Assembly: GCA_023433205.1 (NCBI GenBank)
Contig: JAEZDS010000199.1
Span: 1-44,875 of the forward strand
Reading direction: 5' to 3'
Length of the DNA: 44,875 bases
Origin: Bacteroidota bacterium
GTDB lineage: Bacteria; Bacteroidota; Bacteroidia; B-17B0; Aurantibacillaceae
In this document: positions 31,590 to 40,438 of the stretch, in pieces
Layout: each line of letters starts with the position of its first letter
Numbering within the stretch: position 1 is the first letter of the stretch
Translations under genes and position numbers: made by a program
Notes under the pieces: generated by a model
The model's input: the letters and a program-made list of their open reading frames with translations, nothing else
Databases searched by the model: none
What the model was told of the DNA's origin: nothing

Positions 31590-32732
31590 ATGCACATCTC
31601 GTTCAGACAACTTTTTTTCACCATAGCCTCCCTTATTGCGCTGTTCGTTATAATGGTGTTTGCAAAAGGTGTGCTGGTTCCATTAAGTCTTGCCTTGCTG
31701 CTTTCCTTCATTTTATTTCCTTTGTGTCGCAAACTGGAAAGATGGGGCATGAGTAAGGTTCCGGCAGCATTTCTCTCCATCTTTATTATGTTTCTGATCA
31801 TCGGCGGTATAATATTCTTTTTTAGCACACAGATGCTGCATTTGTCCGGTGAGTTCAGTGCATTTCAGGATAAACTTATGGCCCTGTTCACCGACGTGGT
31901 GATCTTCATAAACAACAACGTGAGTTTTGTAGACGATGTAAGCAGAGGCCAGCTGCTTGCCCAGACAAAAACCTGGGCGAAACAATCGGCTGGAACATTA
32001 TTACAAAGCACCTTCAGCAGCGGCGCCACTTTCCTCACCGGACTGCTTACCACTGTTATATACACTTTTCTGTTTCTTATTTACAGAAATGGGCTGATCA
32101 ATGCCCTGGCGAAATTTTACAGCGAAGAACATCGTCCCAGAGTAATACAAATGTTCAGAAATGTGCAGAAAGTAGGTCAGAATTATCTTTCGGGCATGCT
32201 GCTGCTTATAGTAATCCTAGGAACTGCGAACAGCGTGGGTTTATGGATTATTGGTATTGACAGTCCCTTTTTATTCGGATTTCTGGCCGCTACACTTTCC
32301 ATAATTCCTTATATCGGAACTACATTTGGCGCCTTTCTGCCGGTATTATACGCCTTTATGTCGCACGACAGTTTGTGGGTACCTGTGGCCGTGGCCATCC
32401 TGTTCTGGTCAATTCAGCTGGTAGAAAGTAATTTCCTCAGTCCCAAAGTGGTTGGCAGCAGCTTAAAAGTAAACGCCCTTGCCGCCATCCTCAGTCTGAT
32501 CGCCGGTGCAATGGTGTGGGGTGTGGCAGGAATGATCCTTTTTTTACCTTTTGCCGCCATGCTCAAGGTGGTGTGTGAGGAATATGTGGAGCTTCGGCCT
32601 GTGGCAATGCTGATCGGCAATGACATATCCGAGGACAATGAAGCGCATAAAAAAAGCAGGTCAGGCGAGTGGTTCAAAAAAATATGGCGTCGCGTCAAAA
32701 ACAGATCTGCAAACAAAAGCACCAAACAGTAA
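31590..32732 (+). CDS. AI-2E family transporter
   Basis: The 380-residue protein starts at ATG 31590; a TTG at 31557 would add 11 residues. It has about eight membrane segments and the family pattern: FAKGVLVPLSLALLLSFILFPLCRKLERW near the start, RNVQKVGQNYLSGMLLLIVILG, FLAATLSIIPYIGTTFGAFLP and VVGSSLKVNALAAILSLIAGAMVWG. The family (PF01594) was named for autoinducer-2 export, but many members are sodium/proton antiporters or have unknown function, so substrate is not assigned. It ends with a basic tail. The GNAT gene starts 11 bp later. Confidence 0.9.
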   Translation: MHISFRQLFFTIASLIALFVIMVFAKGVLVPLSLALLLSFILFPLCRKLERWGMSKVPAAFLSIFIMFLIIGGIIFFFSTQMLHLSGEFSAFQDKLMALFTDVVIFINNNVSFVDDVSRGQLLAQTKTWAKQSAGTLLQSTFSSGATFLTGLLTTVIYTFLFLIYRNGLINALAKFYSEEHRPRVIQMFRNVQKVGQNYLSGMLLLIVILGTANSVGLWIIGIDSPFLFGFLAATLSIIPYIGTTFGAFLPVLYAFMSHDSLWVPVAVAILFWSIQLVESNFLSPKVVGSSLKVNALAAILSLIAGAMVWGVAGMILFLPFAAMLKVVCEEYVELRPVAMLIGNDISEDNEAHKKSRSGEWFKKIWRRVKNRSANKSTKQ

Positions 32733-32743
32733 TTCCTTAAGGC

Positions 32744-33307
32744 ATGACATTCCATCCTTTTCCAGTAATAAGCACCGATAGATTACATTTACGCGAAACA
32801 ACAAAAGAAGACATTGAGGAGTTCTTTTTCCTGCGTTCAGATGCCGGTGTTAACAGGTATATTAAAAAAGAACCGCTGAAAGATCTGGCGGAGGCAAGAG
32901 AACTGCTGAGCAAAATGAAAAAAAGCACGGCAGCCAATCAAAGTATTGACTGGTGCATCTGTTTAAAAGGATCAACACGTATGATCGGATCTGTCTGCTT
33001 ATGGAATTTCTCCGCCGACAGACAAAGGGCTGAAACCGGGTACCTGCTGAACACCAGGTTTCAGGGACAGGGAATTATGCAGGAGGCATTAAAGGCAGTA
33101 CTCAATTATGGATTCAACAAAGCCGGCTTTACCGAAATAGAAGCTTATACACATTATGCTAACGCGCGCTCAATAAACCTTCTTCAAAAGAGTGGTTTTG
33201 AGGTAAGTGGCAAGGAAGATGAATTTAACGCCGACAATGTTGTTTTATCCATCACCAGAACCAGGTTCAAAAACAATCAGTCAGCAGAACAAAAGTCTGA
33301 ACACTAG
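32744..33307 (+). CDS. GNAT-family N-acetyltransferase, RimJ/RimL type
   Basis: The 187-residue protein has the RimJ-type layout: STDRLHLRETTKEDIEEFF at the N-terminus, the central beta-strand GSVCLWNFSADRQRAETGYLL, the acetyl-CoA-binding loop FQGQGIMQEALKAVL and YTHYANARSINLLQKSGFEV. The target amino group is unknown; N-terminal protein, antibiotic or small-molecule acetylation are all possible. It ends with a polar tail and overlaps the converging RHH gene by 4 bp. Start ATG 32744. Confidence 0.88.
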   Translation: MTFHPFPVISTDRLHLRETTKEDIEEFFFLRSDAGVNRYIKKEPLKDLAEARELLSKMKKSTAANQSIDWCICLKGSTRMIGSVCLWNFSADRQRAETGYLLNTRFQGQGIMQEALKAVLNYGFNKAGFTEIEAYTHYANARSINLLQKSGFEVSGKEDEFNADNVVLSITRTRFKNNQSAEQKSEH

Positions 33308-33474
33308 CCTCTGTTTTTCCGAAGCGGCTTTTTTCTACCGGCTTTTTTCAGACTTTCGTTCAGTATCCACTCTATTTGCCCATTCACGCTGCGAAATTCA
33401 TCAGCTGCCCATTTTTCGATCGCTTTTAAAGTTTCCGGATCGATGCGTAAAGCAAAAGATCTCTTTTCAGACAT
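33304..33474 (-). CDS. Small ribbon-helix-helix DNA-binding protein (Arc type)
   Basis: This 56-residue protein reads MSEKRSFALRIDPETLKAI, then EKWAADEFRSVNGQIEWILN, then a basic tail ending KKPLRKNRG. The beta-strand RSFALRIDP and the two helices match Arc/MetJ-type RHH proteins. It begins 13 bp after the SPFH stop on the same strand, so the two are co-transcribed. An 11-bp tandem duplication covers its start. It probably binds the palindrome upstream of the SPFH gene and regulates the pair, which is inference. Confidence 0.8.
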   Translation of the reverse strand: MSEKRSFALRIDPETLKAIEKWAADEFRSVNGQIEWILNESLKKAGRKKPLRKNRG

Positions 33475-33488
33475 TATTCAGACATTAT
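33467..33488. repeat. 11-bp tandem duplication at the RHH start codon
   Basis: TCAGACATTAT occurs at 33467-33477 and 33478-33488. On the coding (minus) strand this creates a second ATG TCT GAA directly before the true start, ending at once in TAA. The upper copy thus makes a three-codon mini-frame between the SPFH stop and the RHH start. Confidence 0.85.
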
Positions 33489-34342
33489 TACTGATTTAAA
33501 GTTCCCGTGTTAATCACCGGCTTGGTTTCACTGTCGCCACAAAGCACAACCATCAGGTTACTTACCATTGCTGCTTTACGGTCTTCGTCAAATGAAATGA
33601 TCTCTTTATCAGCCAGCAGCTTCAGGGCACTTTCAACCATACCAACCGCGCCCTCCACAATTTTATGCCGTGCCGCTACAATGGCTGAGGCCTGCTGACG
33701 GCGGAGCATAGAGTGAGCTATTTCGGGGGCGTAAGCAAGATAACCTATTCTGGATTCTATTACTTCCAGTCCGGCAATCTCTAAACGTTCAGAAATTTCA
33801 CGTTCCAGCTCCCTGTTCACATCGTCAAAATTTGTACTCAGGGTGATGGTTGCCTGTTCATCTTCAAAGTGGTCATAAGGAAAAGAGCCTGCAAGTTTCC
33901 GCACTGCGGAATCGGTCTGGATCCTCACAAAATTTTCGTAGTGATCAACCTCAAAAGAGGCCTTAAAAGTATCTCTTACCCGCCACACAAGAATCACACT
34001 TATAAGAATTGGATTTCCCATCTTGTCATTCACCTTGATCTTTTCACTTTCAAGATTCCTGGCGCGAAGCGAAAGATGAAGCCTGTGATAAAAAGGATTG
34101 ATCCAGAAAAGACCATTCTGCTTGAGGCTTCCGCTGTATTTCCCAAAAAACAACAGCACTTTTGATTCGTTCGGACTTACAATTACCAATCCTCTTATAA
34201 TAAAGAGACAAAGTAAGGCCAGCAAGCCACCAGCAATATTGTGTTGTGCGTTAAAACAATATACAGCCGCAACACCCGCAACTACAAAAATGGCAAGTGC
34301 CAGATAACCGTTAAGAGCGGAAACATTTTTTTCTGTTTTCAT
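33488..34342 (-). CDS. SPFH/stomatin-like membrane protein
   Basis: The 284-residue protein has two N-terminal hydrophobic segments (GYLALAIFVVAGVAAVYCF and IAGGLLALLCLFIIRGLVIV), then the SPFH core: NESKVLLFFGKYSGSLKQNGLFWINPFYHRLHLSLRARN, NPILISVILVWRVRDTFKASFEV and the AGLEVIESRIGYLAYAPEIAHSMLRRQQA segment typical of stomatins. SPFH proteins oligomerise in membrane microdomains and often control a protease or partner complex. Here no NfeD or protease neighbour is present; the only partner is the RHH gene downstream. Starts at ATG 34342 with its own promoter. Confidence 0.9.
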   Translation of the reverse strand: MKTEKNVSALNGYLALAIFVVAGVAAVYCFNAQHNIAGGLLALLCLFIIRGLVIVSPNESKVLLFFGKYSGSLKQNGLFWINPFYHRLHLSLRARNLESEKIKVNDKMGNPILISVILVWRVRDTFKASFEVDHYENFVRIQTDSAVRKLAGSFPYDHFEDEQATITLSTNFDDVNRELEREISERLEIAGLEVIESRIGYLAYAPEIAHSMLRRQQASAIVAARHKIVEGAVGMVESALKLLADKEIISFDEDRKAAMVSNLMVVLCGDSETKPVINTGTLNQ

Positions 34343-34357
34343 ACTTCAATACTTAAA

Positions 34358-34405
34358 TGATATTATTATGATATCACAAATATACTACAAAAAAACATGC
34401 TGCAA
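34358..34405 (-). promoter_or_regulatory. Promoter and operator-like palindrome of the SPFH-RHH operon
   Basis: Minus strand: TTG (34405-34403), 18 nt, TATATTTG (34384-34377), a full match. Over the predicted start (about 34371) lies an inverted repeat TGATAT-N7-ATATCA (34358-34376), placed where a repressor would block transcription. Confidence 0.65.
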
Positions 34406-34548
34406 AAAATCCGCTCACTCAACTTTCGGGTCGATTTTTTCTGTAGTGCGGGCTGCGAATCTCCGAATGACAGAGGTCAGTGCTGATACTGAGAATGATC
34501 AGTCGGCAAATCAGCATAATTACGATATTCGCAGCTGATCTAAAGCCC

Positions 34549-34983
34549 ATGAAACTATATACGCATTTAACCGGACTGCTGGCTGTTACTGCCATGCTGT
34601 TCTCATGTAACCCGCAGCCTGCCGGTTCAGAAGAAGAAAATTCTCAAAGTAACTCAGCAAAAGCAGTTCAGCTTAAACAGGGGCTGAGGTGGGAAGCTAA
34701 TCCCGAAACCAGCGAAGGTATATACAAAATGATGGAACAGGTACAGCAGGCCAGAACCCTTCCTGAATCAAGTCGCTGCAGCATACTTAAAGATTCGCTC
34801 CAGAACCATTTTAAATACATTGTGGAAAAATGCACCATGACAGGAGAGGCGCATGAGGAGCTGCATAATTACATAGTACCTTTGCGCGATCTTATCGGTA
34901 AACTTGAGGACAATTCACATTGCCAGGCAACAATCGGTGAGATAGAGCGGCACCTCCAGACTTACAATCATTATTTCCAGTAA
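34549..34983 (+). CDS. Hypothetical lipoprotein
   Basis: The 144-residue protein starts at ATG 34549; the frame extends upstream to 34480, but the lipoprotein signal (MKLYTHLTGLLAVTAMLFSC) fixes the start. After the cysteine come a polar linker and a helical domain (ETSEGIYKMMEQVQQAR, CSILKDSLQNHFKYIVEKCTM, EELHNYIVPLRDLIGKLED, HCQATIGEIERHL) with three cysteines. No family is recognised. It sits alone, divergent from the SPFH operon, and is followed by two more small lipoprotein genes on the same strand at 147 and 124 bp spacing. Confidence 0.75.
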   Translation: MKLYTHLTGLLAVTAMLFSCNPQPAGSEEENSQSNSAKAVQLKQGLRWEANPETSEGIYKMMEQVQQARTLPESSRCSILKDSLQNHFKYIVEKCTMTGEAHEELHNYIVPLRDLIGKLEDNSHCQATIGEIERHLQTYNHYFQ

Positions 34984-35129
34984 GTACTTACAAGAAAGAT
35001 AAGTGCGGCCTCACCTTTATTAAGCCACTCAACAATAATTTTCGCTGAATGGCCGGTTGACGGCCCTTTCTTTTTAACAGATTTCGGCACAGAAGATGTA
35101 TTGGACCTTAGATAAAAACGCTGCCAGCA

Positions 35130-35591
35130 ATGAAACAGACGGCATTAAGAACAGCACTCTTCGTGCTCACACTCCTTGTCACCATGTCTTGTGCGAAAAG
35201 TCCGCGCTGCTCCGGCGACGACAGCAACAAGGGGATCATTGAATCAGAGGTGCTGATAGGCTGTGAGCCAGCCGTAACAGAGGATGGTTATCTTATCACA
35301 AACCAACGGGAGTACGAGGCACTCTTTGATACGGCAGGCCAGCTCTTTCCCTGTAGCCTGCCTGAGATCGACTTCAGCAAACACAGTGTTCTGGGCCTGC
35401 AAACAAGTGGGCAGTGCCAGACCAAAACAATACATGAGGTGGAAAAAGTGGAAAAAGACAAAAAGTATCATTATTGCTGTGTCATGAAATCCTGTGGCAC
35501 CTGCAAATCACTGGTTATCTCATTCAACTGGGTGCTGGTGCCGAAACTACCCGATGGCTGGACCGTGACATTTGAGAAAAAAGAGAAATAG
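35130..35591 (+). CDS. Hypothetical cysteine-rich lipoprotein
   Basis: The 153-residue protein has a lipoprotein signal (ALFVLTLLVTMSC). The mature part is beta-rich with eight or more cysteines, including YCCVMKSCGTCKSL near residue 120, likely paired as disulphides. YLITNQREYEALFD resembles a motif of secreted PrcB-like or protease-complex-associated domains, but the match is too weak to name. Function unknown. It is one of three small lipoprotein genes in a row (34549, 35130, 35715). Confidence 0.75.
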   Translation: MKQTALRTALFVLTLLVTMSCAKSPRCSGDDSNKGIIESEVLIGCEPAVTEDGYLITNQREYEALFDTAGQLFPCSLPEIDFSKHSVLGLQTSGQCQTKTIHEVEKVEKDKKYHYCCVMKSCGTCKSLVISFNWVLVPKLPDGWTVTFEKKEK

Positions 35592-35714
35592 CCGGATGCC
35601 GGCCGGCAACCAAAGCCCCTTCTTATGCCGCTAACAAAATATACCTGATATCAACGTCTTGGTAAGAAAACTGCTCCGTCAGAACAAGTCAGATTCTTTT
35701 TATACATTGCTTCT

Positions 35715-35963
35715 ATGATTCTGCCGCTTAACCTAAATCTGAGTAAACTTTTAACAGGCGCTGTGCTGTTTATTACGCCGGCAATATTGTTCTCAAACTG
35801 CAGTAAAAAATGCGAGCCTTCCACTCTCGATTGTACGGTAATATTGTATAAATGCGAGGAGGGTCAGGAGGTTTGCGGCTGCGATAACGTTACCTACGCC
35901 TGTGCAACAGAAGCCGAGTGTGTTGGAAAAATAAAGACCTATAAGAAGGGGAAATGCAAATAG
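35715..35963 (+). CDS. Kazal-like small lipoprotein
   Basis: The 82-residue protein has a signal and lipobox (AILFSNC), then a short cysteine-rich domain: CEEGQEVCGCDNVTYACATEAECVGKIKTYKKGKC. The CGCDNVTY core and cysteine spacing match bacterial Kazal-type serine protease inhibitor domains. It may protect the cell surface from proteases, or use the fold only as a binding scaffold. Starts at ATG 35715. Confidence 0.85.
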   Translation: MILPLNLNLSKLLTGAVLFITPAILFSNCSKKCEPSTLDCTVILYKCEEGQEVCGCDNVTYACATEAECVGKIKTYKKGKCK

Positions 35964-35989
35964 ACAGCCTTTAAAACAGTCAGCTGAAA

Positions 35990-36610
35990 TTACACAAGCT
36001 GTTCCAGGCTGCCCAAACCCTCCCGAACCACCACAATCTCATCTCCGCTGCAGTCGAGCACAGTTGAAGGGTAGATATTTCCGAATCCGCCGTCAACAAC
36101 CATGTCAACCACGTCCTGATATTGTCTGTGTATCACTTCGGGATCAGAAAAATATTCAAGGATATCATCGCTGGTATCGTGCAGACTTGTAGAGATCAGA
36201 GGATTACCAAGAGTTTCAACGATGGCGCGACAGATCGCATTGTCGGGTACACGTATACCAACTGTTTTTTTATTTTGTTTCAGCAGTTTTGGCACGTTTG
36301 TATTTGCCTCCAGGATAAAAGTATAGGGTCCGGGCAGCGCCTTTTTCATGATCCTGAAAACATTGTTGGGTATTGCTTTGGTAAATTCGCTCAGGTGGCT
36401 GAGGTCTGAGCACACAAAAGAGAAGTTAGACTCTTCAGGTTTAATTCCCTTGAGTTTGCAGATCCGCTCTATGGCTTTGGTTTTGGTGATGTCGCAACCC
36501 AGCGCGTACACTGTGTCGGTTGGATATATTATGATCCCCCCGTCTTTCAGACATTGAGATATTTTGTGTTTTGCCGTTCCCAGGCTGTTTTCGTTTACGC
36601 GCAGTAACAT
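35990..36610 (-). CDS. Sua5/YciO/YrdC-family protein, YciO-like
   Basis: The 206-residue protein has the YrdC fold motifs: GGIIIYPTDTVYALGCDITKTKAIERICKLKG (ATP/threonine-binding), PGPYTFILEANTNVPKLL, KTVGIRVPDN and NPLISTSLHD. The order and the TSLH context resemble the YciO branch more than TsaC (YrdC) itself. Members make L-threonylcarbamoyl-AMP for tRNA t6A; YciO-type proteins may have weak or different activity. It starts at ATG 36610 and is divergent from the large outer-membrane barrel gene. Confidence 0.88.
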   Translation of the reverse strand: MLLRVNENSLGTAKHKISQCLKDGGIIIYPTDTVYALGCDITKTKAIERICKLKGIKPEESNFSFVCSDLSHLSEFTKAIPNNVFRIMKKALPGPYTFILEANTNVPKLLKQNKKTVGIRVPDNAICRAIVETLGNPLISTSLHDTSDDILEYFSDPEVIHRQYQDVVDMVVDGGFGNIYPSTVLDCSGDEIVVVREGLGSLEQLV

Positions 36611-36703
36611 TAATTTATTACGTATTAGTTGTTAGGGAGGCAATGGAGTTTGAGGCGATTTGCCGGTCTTTGATTTTTTCTGCGCCTGCCACTTATCTTA
36701 TTC

Positions 36704-36776
36704 TTAAACCGTTAAAACGGTTTAAAGTTATTTAAAGATCTAAATTTAATAATTAAAATGGTTTTAACCATTTTAA
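36704..36776. promoter_or_regulatory. Two perfect palindromes between yciO-like and barrel genes
   Basis: First: TTAAACCGTT / AACGGTTTAA with 2-nt centre (36704-36725). Second: TTAAAATGGTT / AACCATTTTAA with 2-nt centre (36753-36776). Centres are 50 bp apart, about five helical turns. Both follow TTAAAnnGTT...AACnnTTTAA. This 300-bp gap (36611-36913) has no gene; a dimeric regulator binding site is the likely reading. Confidence 0.6.
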
Positions 36777-36913
36777 AAGATAGGAGAACAAAATCTGAAT
36801 CTCATTTTTCAAGTAACAGAGCATTTCAGCACAACCACATCAACTTATCTATATCCCCCTTTTGACGTTACCGGTTTGGAAGCTTTTTTTTGATACTTTT
36901 AAAAAGTTAAACT

Positions 36914-39658
36914 ATGCCCGTGCGTAAAACCCTGCTCACTCTTGCAGTATTCTTGCTGATTACGAATGTTCTGCAGGCACAGAACCTCCGTTTTTCAGGA
37001 AACATCAACGATACCACCGGGTCGCAACCACTGCCTAACGCGCTGATGATGGCGGTCAAATTCAACGATTCCTCGCTGGTGGCTTTTTCGCGATCTGATA
37101 AAAAAGGCATTTTTAAGCCCTTTACTATTGCTCCCGATACTTACATTGTAATCATTACTCACCCACTCTTCAGCGATAAAACATACCTTCTTGTTCCAGG
37201 CCCAAGCGACACCGCTTTTAATTTTAAGAACGTGATGCTGCCTCCAAAATCGCTTGAAATAAAAGAAGTGGAGGTACTTGCTTACCGGGAAAAATCTTAT
37301 TACAAAGGCGACACTTTGATATTTACCGCTGACTCTTTCAAAACCCGCGCTAATGCAACGGTGGAGGATCTGCTGAAAAGGTTGCCTGGATTCAGGGTTG
37401 ATGTTAGTGGAAAGATCACCGTGCAGGGCCGTGAGGTTGATCAGGTACTTGTTGACGGCGACGAGTTTTTCGGCACCGACCCAACGGTTGCAACACGAAA
37501 TCTTAACGCCACAACGATAAAAGACGTACAGGTGTATGATAAAAAAAATGAAAACACGGAAGAGGGTGCAGAAGAAACGGTGAAAGTGATAAACCTAAAG
37601 TTGAAAGAAGACGCAAAAAAAGGCTACTTCGGAAAAGCATCAGCGGCAGGTGACTTCAACAGGTTCTACGAAAACGAGCTGCTGGCCAACAAATTTAAGG
37701 GGACTCAGAAAATGTCGGTGTTTGGTTTGCTGGCCAATACGCCCAAACAGGCTTTTAATTATGGCGACATTGACCGTTACGGATTAAGCGGCGAGCAACC
37801 CTGGTCTTATGACGAAGAAAGCGGCACCTGGACCAGCCAGGGCCAGAATGGCAAGGGAGTACCCCGCACAATAAAAGCAGGTGCATATTTTAATGACAAA
37901 CTTGGGGAGAACACAAAAATAAACGCTGACTATACCTTCAACCAGAATCGTCTTTTTAGCGGCACTGAAACAAATACACAATTCTTTCTTGAAGACACTA
38001 CGTACACTAACTTCAAAAAAACGAGCAACACCGGAAAAAATGAAAGTCACGCTGCCAACCTGAGGCTTACTTCCAAACTGGATTCCCTCACCGAACTTAC
38101 AGTGCGGCCGAGGATCAGGTATTCGGCGCAGGAAAATGACAATGTTCAGACAGACGACTTTATTTCTCAGAACCAGATCACCACCAGAAGAACAGTACTT
38201 CACAATTTAACCAGTAACCAGAGTTTAGACATTAACACCCAATTCAGTCTTAAACGGAATTTCCGTAAAAAAGACCGCAGTGTTACGCTTCACTATCAAC
38301 CCATGTACAACAAGTACGATGCCAGGACAAATCTGAAAACGGGGTTTCAGTATTTTACCGCCGAACTGCCCGACAGCTCACTTGATCAGGAAAGAACACA
38401 GGCCAACAAAAGGGTTGAACATAATGCCTCTGTTACTTACGTAGAGCCCTGGACAAAAAAGCTGAAAAGTGAATTCAATTACAATTTTTCGCACAATAAC
38501 AGTACCACCAACAGGCAGACGTACGATCTTTTCCCGGCAGGAAATGACATATTCAATCCTGTGCTTTCAAATCACTTCGACAACCTGAGACTGATAAACA
38601 GAACAGGCACCAAGCTCATCTACGATGTGAAAAAATTCAGGATCAGCGCTGGTGTTCAGCTGAGAAATGTAGCGCAACAAAACACCAACGTCACAACCGG
38701 TCAGAAATTGTATCTCAACGTGAACAACATTCTTCCCAATGCCATGTTTGTTTACAGGATCAACCAGGGATCGAACCTGCACCTGCGCTATAACAGTTCC
38801 AGCCAGCAACCCGATCTGCAGCAGATGCAGCCGGTGGTAGACAACAGCGATCCCAACCGCATCTCTCTGGGCAACCCCGATCTGCGTCCCAATTTCAGCA
38901 ACAATGTGAATTTCAACTACTGGTTTTATAAAGGTATCAGCGACGTTAACTTCTGGTCAGGTGCCAGCATAAACGTAGTAGATGACGCTTTCAGCAGCAG
39001 CACAGATTTTGATGCGCAGGGGCGTGCTGTTACCAGGCCGGTGAATGTTGATGGCAATTATTTCGGTAATATGTGGATGGGCGGTGGCTTCCCCGTATTA
39101 AAACGATTTATGAAGGTGTATCTCCGTTTAAATGCCAGTCACAACAATAATGTGTCGTATATCAACGGCACACGTGCTGTTTCGCAAAACTCAAGTATTG
39201 GACCCAATATCACTTTCGAAAAAAGTGTCGAAAAATTTGAAGCCCGTATCTCAGGCAACTACGATTATAATGTGCCAAAAACAAATCTCAGCACCAGTTC
39301 ACAACAACCGTATTATACTTACAAGATCGAAGGCAATTTCGAGATCAAACTACCTGCAAAATTCTCAATTACCGGTCAGGGTGAATATGTAAACAATGGC
39401 AACAGAACACCGGGCTACAATCTGAATTATTTTATTCTGAACGGAAGTCTCAATAAGAACTTCCTGAAAGCAGAAAATCTTGTGGTTTCATTTCTCGCGA
39501 ACGACATACTTAACCAGAACATAAGCAACGAGCGTTTTATCAGTACAAATCAGATCGTGGACAGGAAAACGCAGATCATACGCAGGTATTTTTTGCTGCG
39601 TGTACTTTATAAATTCAACAGTCAGAAAACAAAACAGGAGGAGGAAGATGATTATTAG
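36914..39658 (+). CDS. Outer-membrane beta-barrel protein (OMP_b-brl_3 type) with plug-like N-terminus
   Basis: The 914-residue protein has a signal peptide (TLLTLAVFLLITNVLQAQ), a carboxypeptidase-regulatory-like domain (about 25-115), a TonB-plug-like region (YREKSYYKGDTLIFTADSF, VEDLLKRLPGFRVDVSGKITVQGREVDQVLVDGDEFFG), and a long outer-membrane barrel to the end. This is the family PF14905-like arrangement common in Bacteroidota. The ligand is unknown. Its stop overlaps the GLPGLI gene start by 11 bp, a frequent pairing in this phylum. Two palindromes lie upstream. Confidence 0.9.
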   Translation: MPVRKTLLTLAVFLLITNVLQAQNLRFSGNINDTTGSQPLPNALMMAVKFNDSSLVAFSRSDKKGIFKPFTIAPDTYIVIITHPLFSDKTYLLVPGPSDTAFNFKNVMLPPKSLEIKEVEVLAYREKSYYKGDTLIFTADSFKTRANATVEDLLKRLPGFRVDVSGKITVQGREVDQVLVDGDEFFGTDPTVATRNLNATTIKDVQVYDKKNENTEEGAEETVKVINLKLKEDAKKGYFGKASAAGDFNRFYENELLANKFKGTQKMSVFGLLANTPKQAFNYGDIDRYGLSGEQPWSYDEESGTWTSQGQNGKGVPRTIKAGAYFNDKLGENTKINADYTFNQNRLFSGTETNTQFFLEDTTYTNFKKTSNTGKNESHAANLRLTSKLDSLTELTVRPRIRYSAQENDNVQTDDFISQNQITTRRTVLHNLTSNQSLDINTQFSLKRNFRKKDRSVTLHYQPMYNKYDARTNLKTGFQYFTAELPDSSLDQERTQANKRVEHNASVTYVEPWTKKLKSEFNYNFSHNNSTTNRQTYDLFPAGNDIFNPVLSNHFDNLRLINRTGTKLIYDVKKFRISAGVQLRNVAQQNTNVTTGQKLYLNVNNILPNAMFVYRINQGSNLHLRYNSSSQQPDLQQMQPVVDNSDPNRISLGNPDLRPNFSNNVNFNYWFYKGISDVNFWSGASINVVDDAFSSSTDFDAQGRAVTRPVNVDGNYFGNMWMGGGFPVLKRFMKVYLRLNASHNNNVSYINGTRAVSQNSSIGPNITFEKSVEKFEARISGNYDYNVPKTNLSTSSQQPYYTYKIEGNFEIKLPAKFSITGQGEYVNNGNRTPGYNLNYFILNGSLNKNFLKAENLVVSFLANDILNQNISNERFISTNQIVDRKTQIIRRYFLLRVLYKFNSQKTKQEEEDDY

Positions 39659-40364
39659 AACCCTGTTGTTATCGCTGCTATTTATTGCAGGAGCGAAGGC
39701 CCAGCTTCATTCAGTAAAGATAGTGTACGAACGAAAGACCAATCTTTACAAGAAGTGGAAACACGAACACAACATTGAACGCTGGATAAAAGAAGAGGAT
39801 AAGATCAAGACAGATTTTTTTGAATTGTACGTTACCGACACTTTTTCATTGTTCCAGCCCCAGGAAAGCGATCTTCGTGAGCAATATGGCTGGGCAACAT
39901 CCAAAAACACCGTTTATCAGGACTTCACGAAGGGAAACAGATACCTCATAAAAACCATGTGGGGCGAGGAACTGCATCTTACCGACACGCTATTTTCCAG
40001 AAAGTGGCACATTACCGATGGCACAAGGAAGATAGCGGGCTACACCTGCCGCAAAGCTTTATGGAGGGCTAACGACAGCACCAGGATCTATGCCTGGTTC
40101 AGTTATGATATCGCGCCTTCAACAGGCCCGGAGAGTTTTTACGGTTTGCCGGGTACAATACTGGGTTTGGCCACAGAAGATGGCGGAGTGGTGTACTTCG
40201 CCAAAAAAGTGGAAATAACCAGACATGAGCCCAAACTTTTTGTTCCCGTGCGCAAAAAGAAAAAACTTTACACAGTCCCCGAACTTAAAGCTCAGCTAAC
40301 CAAAGAATATGGCCATGAAAAATGGTTCAAAAATGTTCTGCACGAACACTTTGGCATCTGGTAA
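39648..40364 (+). CDS. GLPGLI-family protein
   Basis: The 238-residue protein starts at ATG 39648, inside the end of the barrel gene; the frame is open from 39600 but the signal peptide (MIIRTLLLSLLFIAGAKAQ) fixes the start. It carries the family motif as GLPGTILGLATEDGG (about residues 171-185), preceded by RKIAGYTCRKALW and YAWFSYDIAPSTGPESFYG. GLPGLI proteins are Bacteroidota-specific, periplasmic and of unknown function, usually beside TonB-receptor-like barrels as here. Confidence 0.92.
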   Translation: MIIRTLLLSLLFIAGAKAQLHSVKIVYERKTNLYKKWKHEHNIERWIKEEDKIKTDFFELYVTDTFSLFQPQESDLREQYGWATSKNTVYQDFTKGNRYLIKTMWGEELHLTDTLFSRKWHITDGTRKIAGYTCRKALWRANDSTRIYAWFSYDIAPSTGPESFYGLPGTILGLATEDGGVVYFAKKVEITRHEPKLFVPVRKKKKLYTVPELKAQLTKEYGHEKWFKNVLHEHFGIW

Positions 40365-40387
40365 GTCCAAAAAATTTCCTAAGTTTG

Positions 40388-40418
40388 TTTGGAATACATG
40401 GTCCAAATATTAACTTTG
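40388..40418 (+). promoter_or_regulatory. Promoter with TetR-type operator
   Basis: TTTG (40388-40391), 19 nt, TAACTTTG (40411-40418), full match. A perfect inverted repeat TTTGGA-N8-TCCAAA (40388-40407) fills the space from the -33 box toward the -7 box, ideal for autorepression by the TetR protein encoded next. Predicted start near 40425; ATG at 40439. Confidence 0.7.
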
Positions 40419-40438
40419 GTACCCCACTTCAACATACA

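Noticed and set aside
36875..36901. TTTG-N15-TACTTTTA as promoter of the barrel gene
   Set aside because: Spacer is too short and the -7 box lacks its final G; left uncalled.
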